Source: Pseudeuparius sepicola | Taxonomy: Eukaryota > Arthropoda > Insecta > Coleoptera > Anthribidae | DNA length: 64,000 bases | Assembly (NCBI GenBank): GCA_963920635.1 | Contig: OY987305.1 | Coordinates: 20,422,876-20,486,875, forward strand | Direction of reading: 5' to 3' | In this document: piece after piece, positions 45,241 to 56,323 of the stretch | Numbering within the stretch: position 1 is the stretch's first letter | Layout: each line of letters begins with the position of its first letter | Program-made: the position numbers and the translations under genes | Notes under the pieces: generated by a model | Seen by the model: the letters and a program-made list of their open reading frames with translations, nothing else | What the model was told of the DNA's origin: nothing | The model's database searches: none

Positions 45241-45784
45241 ATTGTAAATCAAAATCTCTAATAAGTTCCAACGTTTTAGCATATTAAAACGACTTTCCTT
45301 TGGTTAAAACAAACATTTCTTGTTATTGCAACGATTCTCTATATTTATCACTCGATCCACAAATCGAAAATAAACAGATTTAGTATATAATTTGAAAATT
45401 AAATACTTCACAAACAGTAAAAGATAATGGTACAAACTTTTATGCCGTTTTTAACCATCATGACGAGTACATTTCAAGAAACTACAAATATATAGGGTGT
45501 TCCCATAAAAAAAAACGTATGTTTGGTTTGCCCGCTTTTAAGAAACACCCTGTATATTCATAGGATGGGCCCTAAAAACTGTTTATAATAAGCTAAAAAG
45601 TTTTTTGTATCTCAAAAAATTAAAGAGTTAAGGGAGGTGGGATTGTTCCTTGGGACACCCCGTACACAAGGTATCTACGTGTGTTTCACTTTTATTGCCG
45701 AAATTTTTAACAATCAAAAGCACTCGTCAAAATAATCATATTTTGTAGTATACACTTTCTCATTTGGACTTTGTTTTCGAAGTA

Positions 45785-46923
45785 CAGGCAAAGTCTAGAG
45801 AATACTCTCTATACTTTGGTACAGGGCACTGTAGAAGTCAGCTCACTTCTTTGTTCTCTCGGCGAAAACAACAATTTTTTGCGACTGGTCGTAAATCAGC
45901 CTCGAACCGCTCTCAGCTACATATAGACCGGGAGATAGTGACAGATTTTTGGACGTGATTTTACTCAGTATGCCTTTCAAATGGCATTATGTTGCGTATG
46001 TTCTCACAATAATAAGGTATGAACCAGAGAGTCATCCTGGGTTCTTCATATGAAAAACTGAGTTTTCAATTATTCGAAAAATATGCGTTTTGATATGATT
46101 TTAGTCAGGCTGCCATGTGTTTTATAATGAAGTTCAAAATAGAAAATTCCTCCGGAAAACCATAGGCATACCGTTAGCGTGGGTTCAAAGGGCTATTATT
46201 GTCACGTGAACTTGTATTTTAATAATTAGTTTTTCCACGTTTCTGAACAGGCTGCCAAGGAGAAGTATGCAAGTGCTTGTTATGAAAATGCTGAAAAAAG
46301 GATGGCATACCTTTCACGCTTGTCCAAGTACTGTTTAAATTGAATGTTATTTTATAATTTAAACGATTTATTCGATGTTAAGTGTACTTGGATATGCGCA
46401 AACGGTATGCCATCTTTTCTTCAGCAGTTTCATAACAAGAACTTGCATACTTCTCATTGGCAGCCTGTTTAGAAACGTGGAAAAATTAATTATTATAATA
46501 CAAGATCACGTGGCAATAATAGCCCATTGGACCCACCCTAACGGTATGCCTATGGTTTTCCGAGGAATTTTCTATTTGAACTTCATTATAAAACACATGG
46601 CAGCCTGTATAAAATCATATCAAAACGCATATTTTTCGAATAATTGAAAACTCAGTTTTTCACATGAAGAACCCAGGATGACTCTCTGATTCATACCTTA
46701 TTATTGTGAGAATATGTGCCACATAATGCCCTTTGCAAGGCATACTGAGTAAAATCACGTGCAAAAATCTGTTTTTTCAAAAATCTTATTTTCTTATCAA
46801 ATAAGATATCGATCGCCGTACTCCGATGACGGTGGGCCGAGGGAGCGGGAGACGGCAGGGGGGAAACGTTTGTTTACACAAGGCCGAGTGCGCCGACTTA
46901 TAGTATTCTCTAGACTTTGACTG
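45785..46923. mobile_element. Mariner-type foldback element, 1.14-kb palindrome
   Basis: TA-CAGGCAAAGTCTAGAGAATA at 45783 and TATTCTCTAGACTTTGACTG-TA at 46923. Inner arms 45950-46322 and 46405-46780 are about 90 percent complementary, with a loop of about 80 bp near 46360. Excising it restores GAAG-TA-GTTCTCTTTTTG, which matches the reverse complement of 47735-47765. Non-coding. Confidence 0.85.
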
Positions 46924-47049
46924 TAGTTCTCTTTTTGATATTGAATTATGGCAATATCTCCCAAAACTATCACGCTGCTGTCATTTGTGCTCTTTTTGGA
47001 TGGTGATTTTACTAGTTTTTGAGGTTACATTTTTCGTCTTGCAGGTGCA

Positions 47050-47790
47050 TGGTTTTAGTGCACCTTTTTATTTGCAACAAAGGTTTACTCCTGCTTCATA
47101 ACGACATAGTCAACCGTTTGGGTTGAAATTGCCAAAACGTGCCCCAAAATACCTGCTAACTCAAACATTGGAAATATAAAATTTTCACCTACCACTTTCA
47201 AATGTTTCAGATCTACTGTACAATCAAAATGAAGAAAAAATGCCAAATGGACATTGGTCAAAACACCATTCGTTTTCTTGAAATAGGGTGTCAAAATTTC
47301 GTCAAATTCAATATTTTCCATTTTGAAAGCGAATAATTTTTGGTTCATTGTTCATGGGGATTTGTTTCTCACTTTAGATGGTACAGTTGATCTGTAACAT
47401 TTGAAGGCGGTAGGTGAAAATTTTAGGTTTCGCATAATTGGAGTTAACAGGTGCTTTTGGACAAGGTTTGGCATTTTCGACGCACACGATTGATTTTATC
47501 GTTATGAACAAATGAAAAGATGCACTAAAACCATATACCTGCAATACCAAAAAGGTAACCTCAAAAAAGTTTCGAAAAAAGTACGATCCAAAAATAGTAC
47601 AAGTGGCGTCCTCTGTGAGATACGTAGAAATTGAAATTTTCAGCTTCATCTCCATCCCCCAAAAAATTTCAGTGCCAAATTTTAGATCCACAGCGTGATT
47701 ATTTTGGGAGATAATGCCGTAATTCAATTTCAAAAAGAGAATTACAACGCCCTGCATTTCGAAAACAAAGTGCAAGCGAGAAAAAGTGTA
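47050..47790. repeat. Foldback family F2 interior (related to 56324-57056)
   Basis: 47195-47460 shares TTTCAAATGTTTCAGATCTAC, CATTGGTCAAAACACCATTC, ATGGTACAGTTGATCTGTAA and AGTTAACAGGTG with 56665-56945. It is a palindromic family with two related halves. Short open frames on the minus strand follow the repeat and are not taken as genes. Confidence 0.65.
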
Positions 47791-48439
47791 TAGGTACTAC
47801 AAAATATATCATTATTTGAATATTATGATCTTTGGTGCTATCCCGTTTTTTAATTATTCCGTTTTCAAATGTTATGCTAAATTTATTACACTTTAATTTG
47901 TCGATCTCGTGATAAAGATAGACGATCAATTCGCTAACAAAAAATATTTGTTTTAAAAAAGAGAACAACATATAAGTAAAATTCCAAAATGTTTAGGTGC
48001 TTTTTCAGGGTTTACTGATTTTCGAAATAAAATACCTAGTAATTTCAGGAAAATCTGAAAAGCTCCTAAACATTTTGGGATTTTATAGTGGTACACTCTT
48101 GGTTAAAACAAAACAATTTTCATTGCACTGATCGTCTATCTTTATTACAAAATCCTCAAATTCATATTAAATATATAAATTTAGTATTAAATTTGAAAAC
48201 GGAATATTTCAAAAAGGGAGAAACTAATGATTCAAAGTTTTAGATAATTCTGATTACCTTGGTGAACAGATTTCAAAAATCCAAAAATGTATAGGGTGTT
48301 CCAATTTAAAAAACAAAGTTTAATTTGCCGCAACAATCTAAAAAGTTATAGACGTACTAGGGCATTTAGCCAAAAACACAAACAACAAACACAAAAAGTC
48401 GATAGCGCAACCTTTCTGATTTTCCTTCAAAATAAAAAA

Positions 48440-49400
48440 ATAAAATGATAATTTTTTTTCTTAGCGCCACTTGGAAATATCTTGACGAATATGCATTTTT
48501 CGGAGAATTTTATTTGAAAGAAAAAAATTGCCTTTTTGATTGACTAAAAACATATTAAAGATTCATGGCCTACTGTCTGAGATATTTTTGAAAAACCCGA
48601 AAATAGCGGAAATTTCTTTGTCTTGTAACTTTTTTATCTGAAGAGTCAAATGTTTCCGGCGTCAAAAAAATACATATTTTATGTATGTACTTTCAATCGA
48701 CATATCACAAGCGCTACATGTCCCTTGCGCTAGCCTGATTTAATTGACAGAAGCTGCTCGTTTAGTTTTTAAGTATCTAATACCTACCAAAAAATATTAA
48801 ATATGTGCGAGATGTAGATACCTCGCGGCAAATTTCAAAGGTTTGCACTGTAGTATGTTGTGAAATTGACTAAATCTACAATTGTAGTTTATTTAAACGA
48901 ACTTTTAAAGCATTTTGCCAAGCCTTCTAAATTTTCATTTTTGTTCTTGCGAGCGCAAGGGATATTATGTAGCGCTTGTAATACATCGATTGAGAGTGCA
49001 TAAAATATAATATGTAATTTGTTGACGTCATGGCCTGCTATAATTGAGTATTTTTTTTAGCTGCTAAAAGAGCACCCATCAAACCGCGGCATTTTTCCAA
49101 ATTCTGAGAGAGTAGGCTTAAAGCAATCAGTTTTTCCACAAATTTTATTAAGAAACTTTTTCGGATACTCTCAAATTAAAAAGGTGAGTAGATACAAGCA
49201 GAAGAAGTTTCCGCAATTTTCGGATTTTTCAAAAATACCTCAGAAAGTAGGTCATGGATCTCGGATGTGTTACACAAAGATAGCCCATTAAAAAGGCAAC
49301 TTTTTCTTTTTTCAACTAAATTTCTCCGAAAAATGCATATTCTTTTGTCAAGATATTTCCAAGTAGGTAGCAATCCGTCAATAGTCATAGGTAGGTAGTA
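48440..49400. repeat. Large imperfect palindrome
   Basis: ACTTGGAAATATCTTGACGA at 48470 pairs with TTGTCAAGATATTTCCAAGT at 49345. GTAGCGCTTGTAATACATCGAT near 48970 pairs with ATCGACATATCACAAGCGCTAC near 48695. The centre is near 48920. No transposase. Probably another foldback element; exact ends are not resolved. Confidence 0.65.
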
Positions 49401-50282
49401 TATTCGCAACTACCGACTCTTAATTCTTAAGATAAACGATTATCTCCATGCTTCCAAGGAGAATTAAATATCCTCTCCCAAGACCAAACTCACCAAACTA
49501 TAGCTACGGGCTACGCTACTGGTAAATCAAATAGATGTGTGTATCTAGGCCAAGGTCATAACCAGTCCGGGTCAATGCCCTAATCAGCTGATATCAGTAT
49601 ATCAGTATATATTGTACCTATAGAGTAATGAGTGCATTCATATTTGCTTCAAATTCAAAGGTTTGCATACATATATGTTTTTACTAGTAAGTTTTTTATA
49701 TCAAATAAAAGCATTATAAATTAATGTTTTTGTTTTATTACTTATGACGCTTATAGAAGTATAGTAAATATTTAATGAGTAAAAGTTACCTATTATAATA
49801 TCTTTTTCAATATCATTGGGTCCATTTTATGAAACTTCTCAGAATATTGGGACCACTTTATAAATTTATTGTTATGAAATTAATTTATTAGGAGACTTGT
49901 TGCTGAAAGCCCTGTCATTTCGTGTACAAACATAGTCTTTTTCCACAGTTTGCAAACGTAAAGGTCCCTATATATTTATTTTTGTTTATACTATATCATA
50001 TCATACTGTATCATGTAGGTATACAAAGTTATAGTTGCGTTTTGAATAAGTACCTATGCAAAGAAAACCAATATGGCACTAAAATTTATGAACTGTTGCA
50101 GCAAATACCTATGCTGTTTACTGTTAAATTAATTAGCTGCGACAGGATGTGGCAAGATATTTTCCAATTTAAGATCAATAATGATTTAATCGATTATTTT
50201 GTTATAGATGGATACTAGGTATAAGGTATCAAATAGAAAGAAAATAAGTTATATTCATTCATTCAAATTGAATTGTTACATA
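49401..50282. other. No gene recognised
   Basis: AT-rich DNA. The longest open frame (49922-50218) has low-complexity composition, no family resemblance and no splice context. Confidence 0.4.
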
Positions 50283-51483
50283 CAGGGTGTTCACTTTTAA
50301 GTGGACACAAATCGATAAAAAATGTATTTTGTGAGATATTTTCAAAAACCTTTTTTTGTTCGAAAGGCCTTCAAAAACAGTTTCTTTTCACCTTTCTGCC
50401 ATTTTCAAAATGCAAATCCAGGGCCGGCTTATTTAAAATCTGACCCCACAGCGTTAATCAGAACACCCCGAAACATCGATATACATACCAAATTTGAATA
50501 AAAAATATACAGGGAGTTCCATTCTGCAGGGTGTCAAAGTTGAGCAAAATAGGAATTTTAAAGGCATCTGCCCAGTCAAGAGTGCCATGGAATCCCCTCA
50601 AAACAGTTGAATGGTCAATAGGACCACTCAAGGTGTTGGTGTGCAAAGATCCAATACAAAATATACAGAGTGTTCTTATCTGTGCCATCTCAAATTACTG
50701 AATTTTTGGAACTTTATACTAGTCAAAAATCGAGTATATCAAAACCGCTCCACACACTATAAATGAACTAAATGTAAAAAATACAGAAGTCTGTCAGTCA
50801 GTAAGTCCATATCAGTTAAGATGGCTGGTGTGCCACAACAGGAAACGCACAGAAAATGTATCATCTTAGACAGTGACTTTGTTGAGATAGGTTCAATAAT
50901 TTAAATTGTTTTTATTTGTTGGTTGGCATTTAGTAAAGAAATACATTACTTTTGCGCTTATCAATATTTTTTCAATGATTCCACAGCACTCATGACCCGT
51001 ATAAAGTTTCATAAAAATTCACCATTTTGAGATGGCAAAAGATAAGAACACTCTGTATATTTTGTAATGGACCTTTGCACACCACCCCCTTGAGTGGTCC
51101 TATTGACCATTCAACTGTTTTGAGGGGATTCCATGGCACACTTGACACGCCAGATGTCTTTAAAATTCCTATTTTGCTCAACTTTGACACCCTGCAGAAT
51201 GGAACTCCCTGTATACTTTTTATTCAAATTTGGTATATAGGGGTTTTGGGGTGTTCTGATTAACGCTGTATAGTCAGATTTTAAATAAACAAATGCCTAA
51301 ATAGATTTTGTGAAAATCGGGGTTTAAAAAAATCTTAGCCGGCCCTGCAATTGCAATTTGACAAATGTGTTCACATAGAAAGTTGCACATTTTGAAGACC
51401 TTTGTATCAAAAAATTTTTTTTGAAAATATCCCAACAAATCAATTTTTTATTGATTTGTGTCCACTTAAAAGTGAACACCCTG
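50283..51483. mobile_element. Mariner-type foldback element, family F1
   Basis: TA-CAGGGTGTTCACTTTTAAGT at 50281 and ACTTAAAAGTGAACACCCTG-TA ending at 51483. The central 0.9 kb is homologous to 39890-41162, while the terminal 100 bp differ, so the same core is framed by different ends. 1201 bp, no transposase. Confidence 0.87.
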
Positions 51484-52015
51484 TATGTAATAGAACAAAT
51501 CCTGAAATTAATGACATAATTGCCATTTCCATTTTCAAAATTACTAGGCTTATGATTTGGATATAAAGGCTTCTTCCAACTAGACCTTTGAATCGTTATA
51601 CCGAATGTATCTATTTTAAATTCATGGAACATGACTCTGGTGGTAAAGTACATTAAGTCTTTTTTAGACCCACCTTTTAAACGTTACAAAATATCACTCA
51701 TTTTGTTGGGAACAAAAATAACTAAATAATATACAAATGGCTTTCAGATAATGAATAGTTATAGCTAACATAGACAGATGTTTTTGTAGCATAGCAGGTA
51801 AGGGATAACCAGTTAAATAAAATGCACTCCAGCCGGGATGCGACGTTCACATAACCAACAATAATGAATGGTTACCCTTTGCCGTAAAAGTCGTAGAAAA
51901 TATCAGAAAACATCTCACCGCTACTCACTAATAGTCAGTCATCCTAGATGAATCCCATTTAGAGATTAAACGTATAATTACCGCCCTCTGCCGGCCAGGG
52001 TAAAAAACATTATTA
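51484..52015. other. No gene recognised
   Basis: No repeat or reading frame supported. Confidence 0.4.
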
Positions 52016-52250
52016 GCCTGGAAACAAACCTCTAAGCTCCGCCCCCTGCGGACTCAATGTTATACCATTATACCTTCCCACTGTACTCAACACACCATTA
52101 GCCTGGAAACAAACCTCTGAGCTCCGCCCACTTTCTACTAAGCCCCGCCTCCTGCGGACTCAATGTTCTGCCATTATACCTTCCCACTGCACTCAATGAT
52201 CCAATTTGGACTCAATGATCCAAACGTGGACTCAATCTTCCGACTAATGT
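52016..52250. repeat. Tandem duplication of 'AGCCTGGAAACAAACCTCT' block
   Basis: Copies start at about 52016 and 52101, each with AGCTCCGCCC, CTGCGGACTCAATGTT and ATTATACCTTCCCACTG. The second has a short internal insertion (ACTTTCTACTAAGCCCCGCC). The segment is the inverted partner of 45125-45240. Confidence 0.8.
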
Positions 52251-52345
52251 CAGATAATGGACCCAAAGATTCAGGAAAAGATATATATATAAGAAAAGGT
52301 GATAATGGGCAAACACTCAAAGTTAACAAAAAGAAAAAACTAGTA

Positions 52346-52390
52346 ACCGCATACACGTGTTTCATGCTATTTGGCAATCATCAGGACGGT
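52346..52390 (-). ncRNA. Hammerhead ribozyme-like motif, repeat unit copy 1 (one base altered)
   Basis: Same 45-nt motif as at 53041-53085, but the base just before CTGATGA is C rather than A (52385 is G on the plus strand), which breaks the first pair of stem I. Confidence 0.55.
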
Positions 52391-52671
52391 GCAACATTAA
52401 CCAAATCAAAAGATAGGCATGATTTGGGAAGCAACAAATGAAGTCCAGGCAGGAGCCAACAGCACATTTGCAGCTTCAGTCAGCACATCCCCTATTTTGG
52501 GGCTTGTACTAACATCGCCACGGAGGCTGCTAAAGCGACCTGCGTGGAAATCTTCATAACCCAAGATACAATGAAAATAAGGATGTAAGATTAGCGAGTG
52601 TAAATGTAACAATTACAAGAAAAGGTGATAATGGGCAAACACTCAAAGTTAACAAAAAGAAAAAACTAGTA

Positions 52672-52716
52672 ACCGCATACACGTGTTTCATGCTATTTGG
52701 CAATCATCAGTACGGT
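52672..52716 (-). ncRNA. Hammerhead ribozyme-like motif, repeat unit copy 2
   Basis: Identical in sequence to 53041-53085. With copy 1 it defines a unit from 52677 down to 52352 (326 nt) between two predicted cleavage sites. Confidence 0.62.
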
Positions 52717-53040
52717 GCAACATTAACCAAATCAAAAGATAGGCATGATTTGGGAAGCAACAAATGAAGTCCAGGCTTTTAACTTTGAGTGTTTGCCCAT
52801 TATCACCTTTTCTTGTAATTGTTACATTTACACTCGCTAATCTTACATCCTTATTTTCATTGTATCTTGGGTTATGAAGATTTCCACGCAGGTCGCTTTA
52901 GCAGCCTCCGTGGCGATGTTAGTACAAGCCCCAAAATAGGGGATGTGCTGACTGAAGCTGCAAATGTGCTGTTGGCTCCTGCCTGGACTTCATTTGTTGC
53001 TTCCCAAATCATGCCTATCTTTTGATTTGGTTAATGTTGC

Positions 53041-53085
53041 ACCGTACTGATGATTGCCAAATAGCATGAAACACGTGTATGCGGT
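53041..53085 (+). ncRNA. Hammerhead ribozyme-like motif, plus-strand arm
   Basis: Order: ACCGTA, CTGATGA, TTGCCAAATAGCAT, GAAA, CACGTGTA, TGCGGT. Predicted stem I is ACCGUA/UGCGGU (6 pairs, one G-U). Stem II is UGC/GCA with a CAAAUA loop. Stem III is A-C/G-U with an ACGU loop. Cleavage would follow the A of GUGUA. This is the type I topology with minimal stem III known from Penelope elements and retrozymes. A weak point is a U-U apposition at the base of stem II, where G-C is usual. Confidence 0.62.
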
Positions 53086-53174
53086 TACTAGTTTTTTCTT
53101 TTTGTTAACTTTGAGTGTTTGCCCATTATCACCTTTTCTTGTAATTGTTACATTTACACTCGCTAATCTTACAT

Positions 53175-53177
<3 letters not shown>

Positions 53178-53211
<34 letters not shown>
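53178..53211. repeat. TA microsatellite
   Basis: Uninterrupted TA run, immediately followed by the ACGTC start of the inverted-repeat arm at 53211. Confidence 0.95.
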
Positions 53212-53214
<3 letters not shown>

Positions 53215-53520
53215 GTCTGTACGTCATTTCTGCGTCCATACATTATGGTTTGCGCATGTAATTCTGCGTCCTGTGTAATTCGACGTCCGTATACGGACGC
53301 AGAAATGGAAAAGTCGCCAAAGTGCTCAGAACTGTGAGAAGTGTCTATATACGAATTATCAGGTGGACGTCGAATTGTCGTTGAGATGAAAAAACGTGTA
53401 TATTTTAGTTCGTGGAATCCGCCACGAGGGCGCTGCTGAAGCCACCGGTAATATACGCGTTCGTGTATATTTATTACATGTCTTCGCGTTTTCTGCATCC
53501 AAGAAAGTTGGCAACGTCGC
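53211..53520 (+). repeat. Left inverted-repeat arm next to TA array (partner 57460-57798)
   Basis: TACGTCTGTACGTCATTTCTGCGTCC at the edge (split here as two motifs: ACGTCTGTACGTCA and TTTCTGCGTCC) is matched by TGCAGAAATGACG and GAGACGTATATA near 57760-57785. Further in, TTTCTGCATCC...TTGGCAAC pairs with GTTGCC...-type sequence near 57470. A 20-bp palindrome, CGTCCGTATACGGACG, lies at 53282. Confidence 0.65.
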
Positions 53521-54219
53521 GCATGGTTTTTTCACGTAGTTTTATTATTATGATATATTCGCCTCCCGGGTTTGTTGTTTGTGCGTCCACGGGAACAAAA
53601 CTGATGCATCGATTTATGTTCTTTTAGTAGAGTCCATGAATCTTCAAATTGTGATTTTCATTTGTACTTTCATATTAAAAGTTAAAATAACTTTTAGATG
53701 ATTCCCCACCCCACCGTTAATACTATAAAATACCACAAGGCGTCAAAAGTAGTTCTGCACGGGGGTGAAATATGAAAATTACCCTAAAAGTTATTTTTCG
53801 ATATTTGAATAAAAAGAAACAGTTGAATAGTTGTAGATAACAATTTGCCTCAGACCACTGGAGATATAAAATATATATGTTACGGGTAAAGTAAGGTTAA
53901 CGGTTAAACTTAGGTTTACCCGAGTAAACTGCGAAATACCCAAGAAACGTGGGTAAAGTAAGAAATATAACCGACATTATAGGTATTTCTGTCTTTAGCC
54001 GGGCAAACCGCGTTCTATCAGGTTTTTTTTTGTTAAAGTGGGGTGTAGGAATTATTACTGCGCCAAACCCGCAGAAAAACCAAAATTTTGAAAGATTTAT
54101 GCCGTGTTTCTGATGGCCAGAAATTTTTTACATGCTAACTGCATTTTTCCTTCGAACAGTTTTGTTGGGCGATTGTTTGTGAATGTTTCTCACCATTCCG
54201 GACTGCTTTGATAGAGAAG

Positions 54220-54450
54220 CAAGGTATATAAGTCTGGACTCACTCACTTAATACGAAAAATGTGATGTTTTTAGTGGGGATGCATGCAGTCAAGAGGTAA
54301 TATAAGAAAACTCTTTTTTTAAGTAGTCAAGCTTTCGGAGTAATTTATCAGGGAATCAGGGCTACTACAAATGGTAATATTTAAACAAAGGAGTATTATA
54401 TAAATTAAAAGACTACTTACTAAATTTAGGTTGTATAAATTCACAAAAAC
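54220..54450 (-). repeat. Penelope-type pseudo-LTR remnant (partner 55090-55330)
   Basis: Minus-strand AAAAATGTGATGTTTTTA, then GTAGTCAAGCTTTCGG and ATTTATACAACCTAAATTTAG-like blocks, are inverted at 55090-55330. The CGAAAGCTTG motif is shared with the pseudo-LTRs at 8392 and 15381. The hammerhead core is decayed. Confidence 0.5.
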
Positions 54451-55089
54451 CATTTAATCTAAAAAGAATCCAAATAAATGTGACTTCTTTCTTTGGGCAA
54501 TTATTTCCTCTTCCAATCCATTTATTTGAATTCTTTTTCCATTCAATTTCTTCTCAAGTTTGACGTTTAATTTCATAGGCAACTTTTGAATTTTCAAAGA
54601 TTTTAAATATCACATAATATGCAACACGTGTTTTCAGTTATTCGCGTTTTTGGCGAAAGTGATAAAGTCTTTCGAAAAATAACAAGAGTAAAAAAAGTAC
54701 TAGAATTAAATTATTCATAACAAAAAGTACCAATTTTGTCAGTCCGCCAATGGACAAAAAAGTTCTGTCACATTTTTAAGGTGCATCACTCTGTATCAAC
54801 CCTTTAAATGGTACAATTGAACTATGTTGTCTGTCGATTAATGCCCTTGCAACAGTGTGTGCCAAATTTGGTTTTTCGAAGTTCAAAAATAACTGATATA
54901 TTGTTTTTTCGAAATTACAAAGGTCACTTTCAAGGCCTATAACTTTTCAAGTGTACAACTTAGTATAGAGGTAAGTTGCGTTAAATGTTAAATCACCTTA
55001 TTTTGGGCTCCCCTGTATGCTCCTGCTCTGTGTCGGTTCTTATGCGGAACACCCTGTATAGTAGTTTTATACATTATTTTAAAGGCTTC

Positions 55090-55330
55090 ACTGTTTCACA
55101 GTTTGCGAATTTATACAACCTCAACTTAGTAACTAGTCTTTTAGTTTTTATAATATTCCTTTATACCTACCATTTGTAGTTGTCCTGAAGATGTAATAAA
55201 TTATTCCGAAAGCTTGACTACATAAAAAAGTAAGAGTTTTCTTATATTGTCTGTTGACTGCATCCCCAATAAAAACATCACATTTTTCTTCTTAACTGAC
55301 TAAAAAATTATTTACCTTGCTTCTCTATCA
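55090..55330 (+). repeat. Penelope-type pseudo-LTR remnant (partner 54220-54450)
   Basis: GTAGTTGTCCTGAAGATG...TTATTCCGAAAGCTTGACTAC resembles a hammerhead core in which CTGATGA has become CTGAAGA. GTAGT/ACTAC could pair as stem I. No RT sequence remains between the two arms. Confidence 0.5.
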
Positions 55331-55430
55331 TTGTACCTTGCTTATCTATCATAATATACCTATAAATTTAAAAACTGTAGCACCTGTTAGCTTTTCATAT
55401 ACAGTAACGTTACTTATTTCAACAATTATA

Positions 55431-55808
55431 CAGGGTTATTGGTAATTGGATACATCCCTTTGGAGATGTGATAGGGGAGGAGGTAAGGAGTAAATTTAAT
55501 CCTAATATGCATTATGCAAACCTCAATAGTTTTTGAGATATTTAAATTTTTCTTAGTAGACAAAAAAATCTATGGAACTTTTTTAAAACTTTTCAACTGG
55601 ATTACTTACCAAACACTGTGATGGTTTTATGTTTGAAATGGAAAAAGTACCGAAACATTTAGATCGTAGGAAAATTTTAAATAAAAAGTCAAACATATTT
55701 AATGAAATTGGGTTTTGCATAATGCATATAGGGTTAAATTTACTTCTTACCCCTTCCCCTATCAGATCTTCAAAGGAATGTATCGAATTGCCATAAGCAA
55801 TAACCCTG
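55431..55808. mobile_element. Mariner-type MITE, 378 bp
   Basis: TA-CAGGGTTATTGGTAATTGG at 55429 and CCATAAGCAATAACCCTG-TA ending at 55808. The arms are complementary almost to the centre (GCATTATGCAAACC against GGTTTTGCATAATGC). Non-coding. Confidence 0.85.
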
Positions 55809-55859
55809 TATAATTTTAATAGGTATGTTATTGCAATACAAGCAGTTCAGAATGGTGAG

Positions 55860-56320
55860 AAACAGTCAGATAATATATTACATAACGAGAGTTGTAAAGT
55901 TGTATCAGGAGAGCGGAAAAGTTGCACACGAGCCGCGCAGCGACGAGTGCTGTAACTCCACGAGATTTACAATCAGATTTTGAGGTCACGAGACAAAAAA
56001 TCTCGTGAAAATGTAGTTAATTCATTATTTTATAAACTTAAATGCCACTTTAAAACTGACCGTTATAATAAAATCTTCCTGAAGTAACGTTTAGTATTTT
56101 TTGAAGATCAAACAAGTTACCTGTATGTATGTTACTATGTACCTAGTTAGCTGGTACCTACCTACCTAATTTTTACTTTTACGATTTATTCGAGATTTCA
56201 GTACATTTCCAGTAAGTACTAAAATCCACTTTCTGCACTTCTGAACGCAGTACACACTGCTTTTACATATGTGTCTTGTTCATGTATCTAATAAATGTGG
56301 CAAGAATGAAATAAGTAGGT
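55860..56320. other. No gene recognised
   Basis: Contains a GC-richer GAGCCGCGCAGCGACGAGTG stretch near 55930 and a CTCGTGAAAA/ACGAGATTT inverted pair near 55968-56010. Nothing coding is supported. Confidence 0.35.
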
Positions 56321-56323
56321 ATA

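Larger units (their letters stand above)
45270..48370. repeat. Composite inverted-repeat nest
   Basis: 45270-45560 and 48090-48370 are diverged direct repeats. 47820-47990 is an inverted copy of 48070-48250 (GATAAAGATAGACGATCA against TGATCGTCTATCTTTATT). 45700-45784 continued at 46926-47060 is the inverse of 47480-47850. The whole is a set of related foldback elements inserted in one another. Confidence 0.6.
52281..53177. mobile_element. Retrozyme-like 326-bp repeat in inverted tandem arrangement
   Basis: On the minus strand, 52778-52281 holds more than one 326-bp unit: hammerhead motifs at 52672-52716 and 52346-52390 are exactly 326 bp apart. From about 52779 the same unit continues on the plus strand to 53177, with a motif at 53041-53085. 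The arms are nearly identical. Both outer edges adjoin TA repeats (ATATATATA before 52281, TA run after 53177). No protein is encoded; identical 68-codon open frames in both arms reflect the repeat. A small non-coding tandem repeat cut by type I hammerheads is the layout of retrozymes. Confidence 0.65.

Noticed and set aside
45764..45958. 64-codon open frame
   Set aside because: Crosses the TA insertion point of the foldback element at 45785.
47085..47971. Three overlapping minus-strand open frames (87, 133 and 90 codons)
   Set aside because: Fall within family F2 foldback sequence; composition and shared positions with 56665-56945 indicate repeat, not gene.
52016..52250. CRISPR-like array
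   Set aside because: Only two copies, no unique spacers of constant length, and a eukaryotic context.
52406..52612. 68-codon open frame present identically at 52819-53025
   Set aside because: Identity comes from the inverted repeat arms. The unit is non-coding and cut by hammerhead motifs.
55183..55240. Hammerhead ribozyme
   Set aside because: The essential CTGATGA box is CTGAAGA, and stem II is all A-T; kept only as a Penelope remnant.
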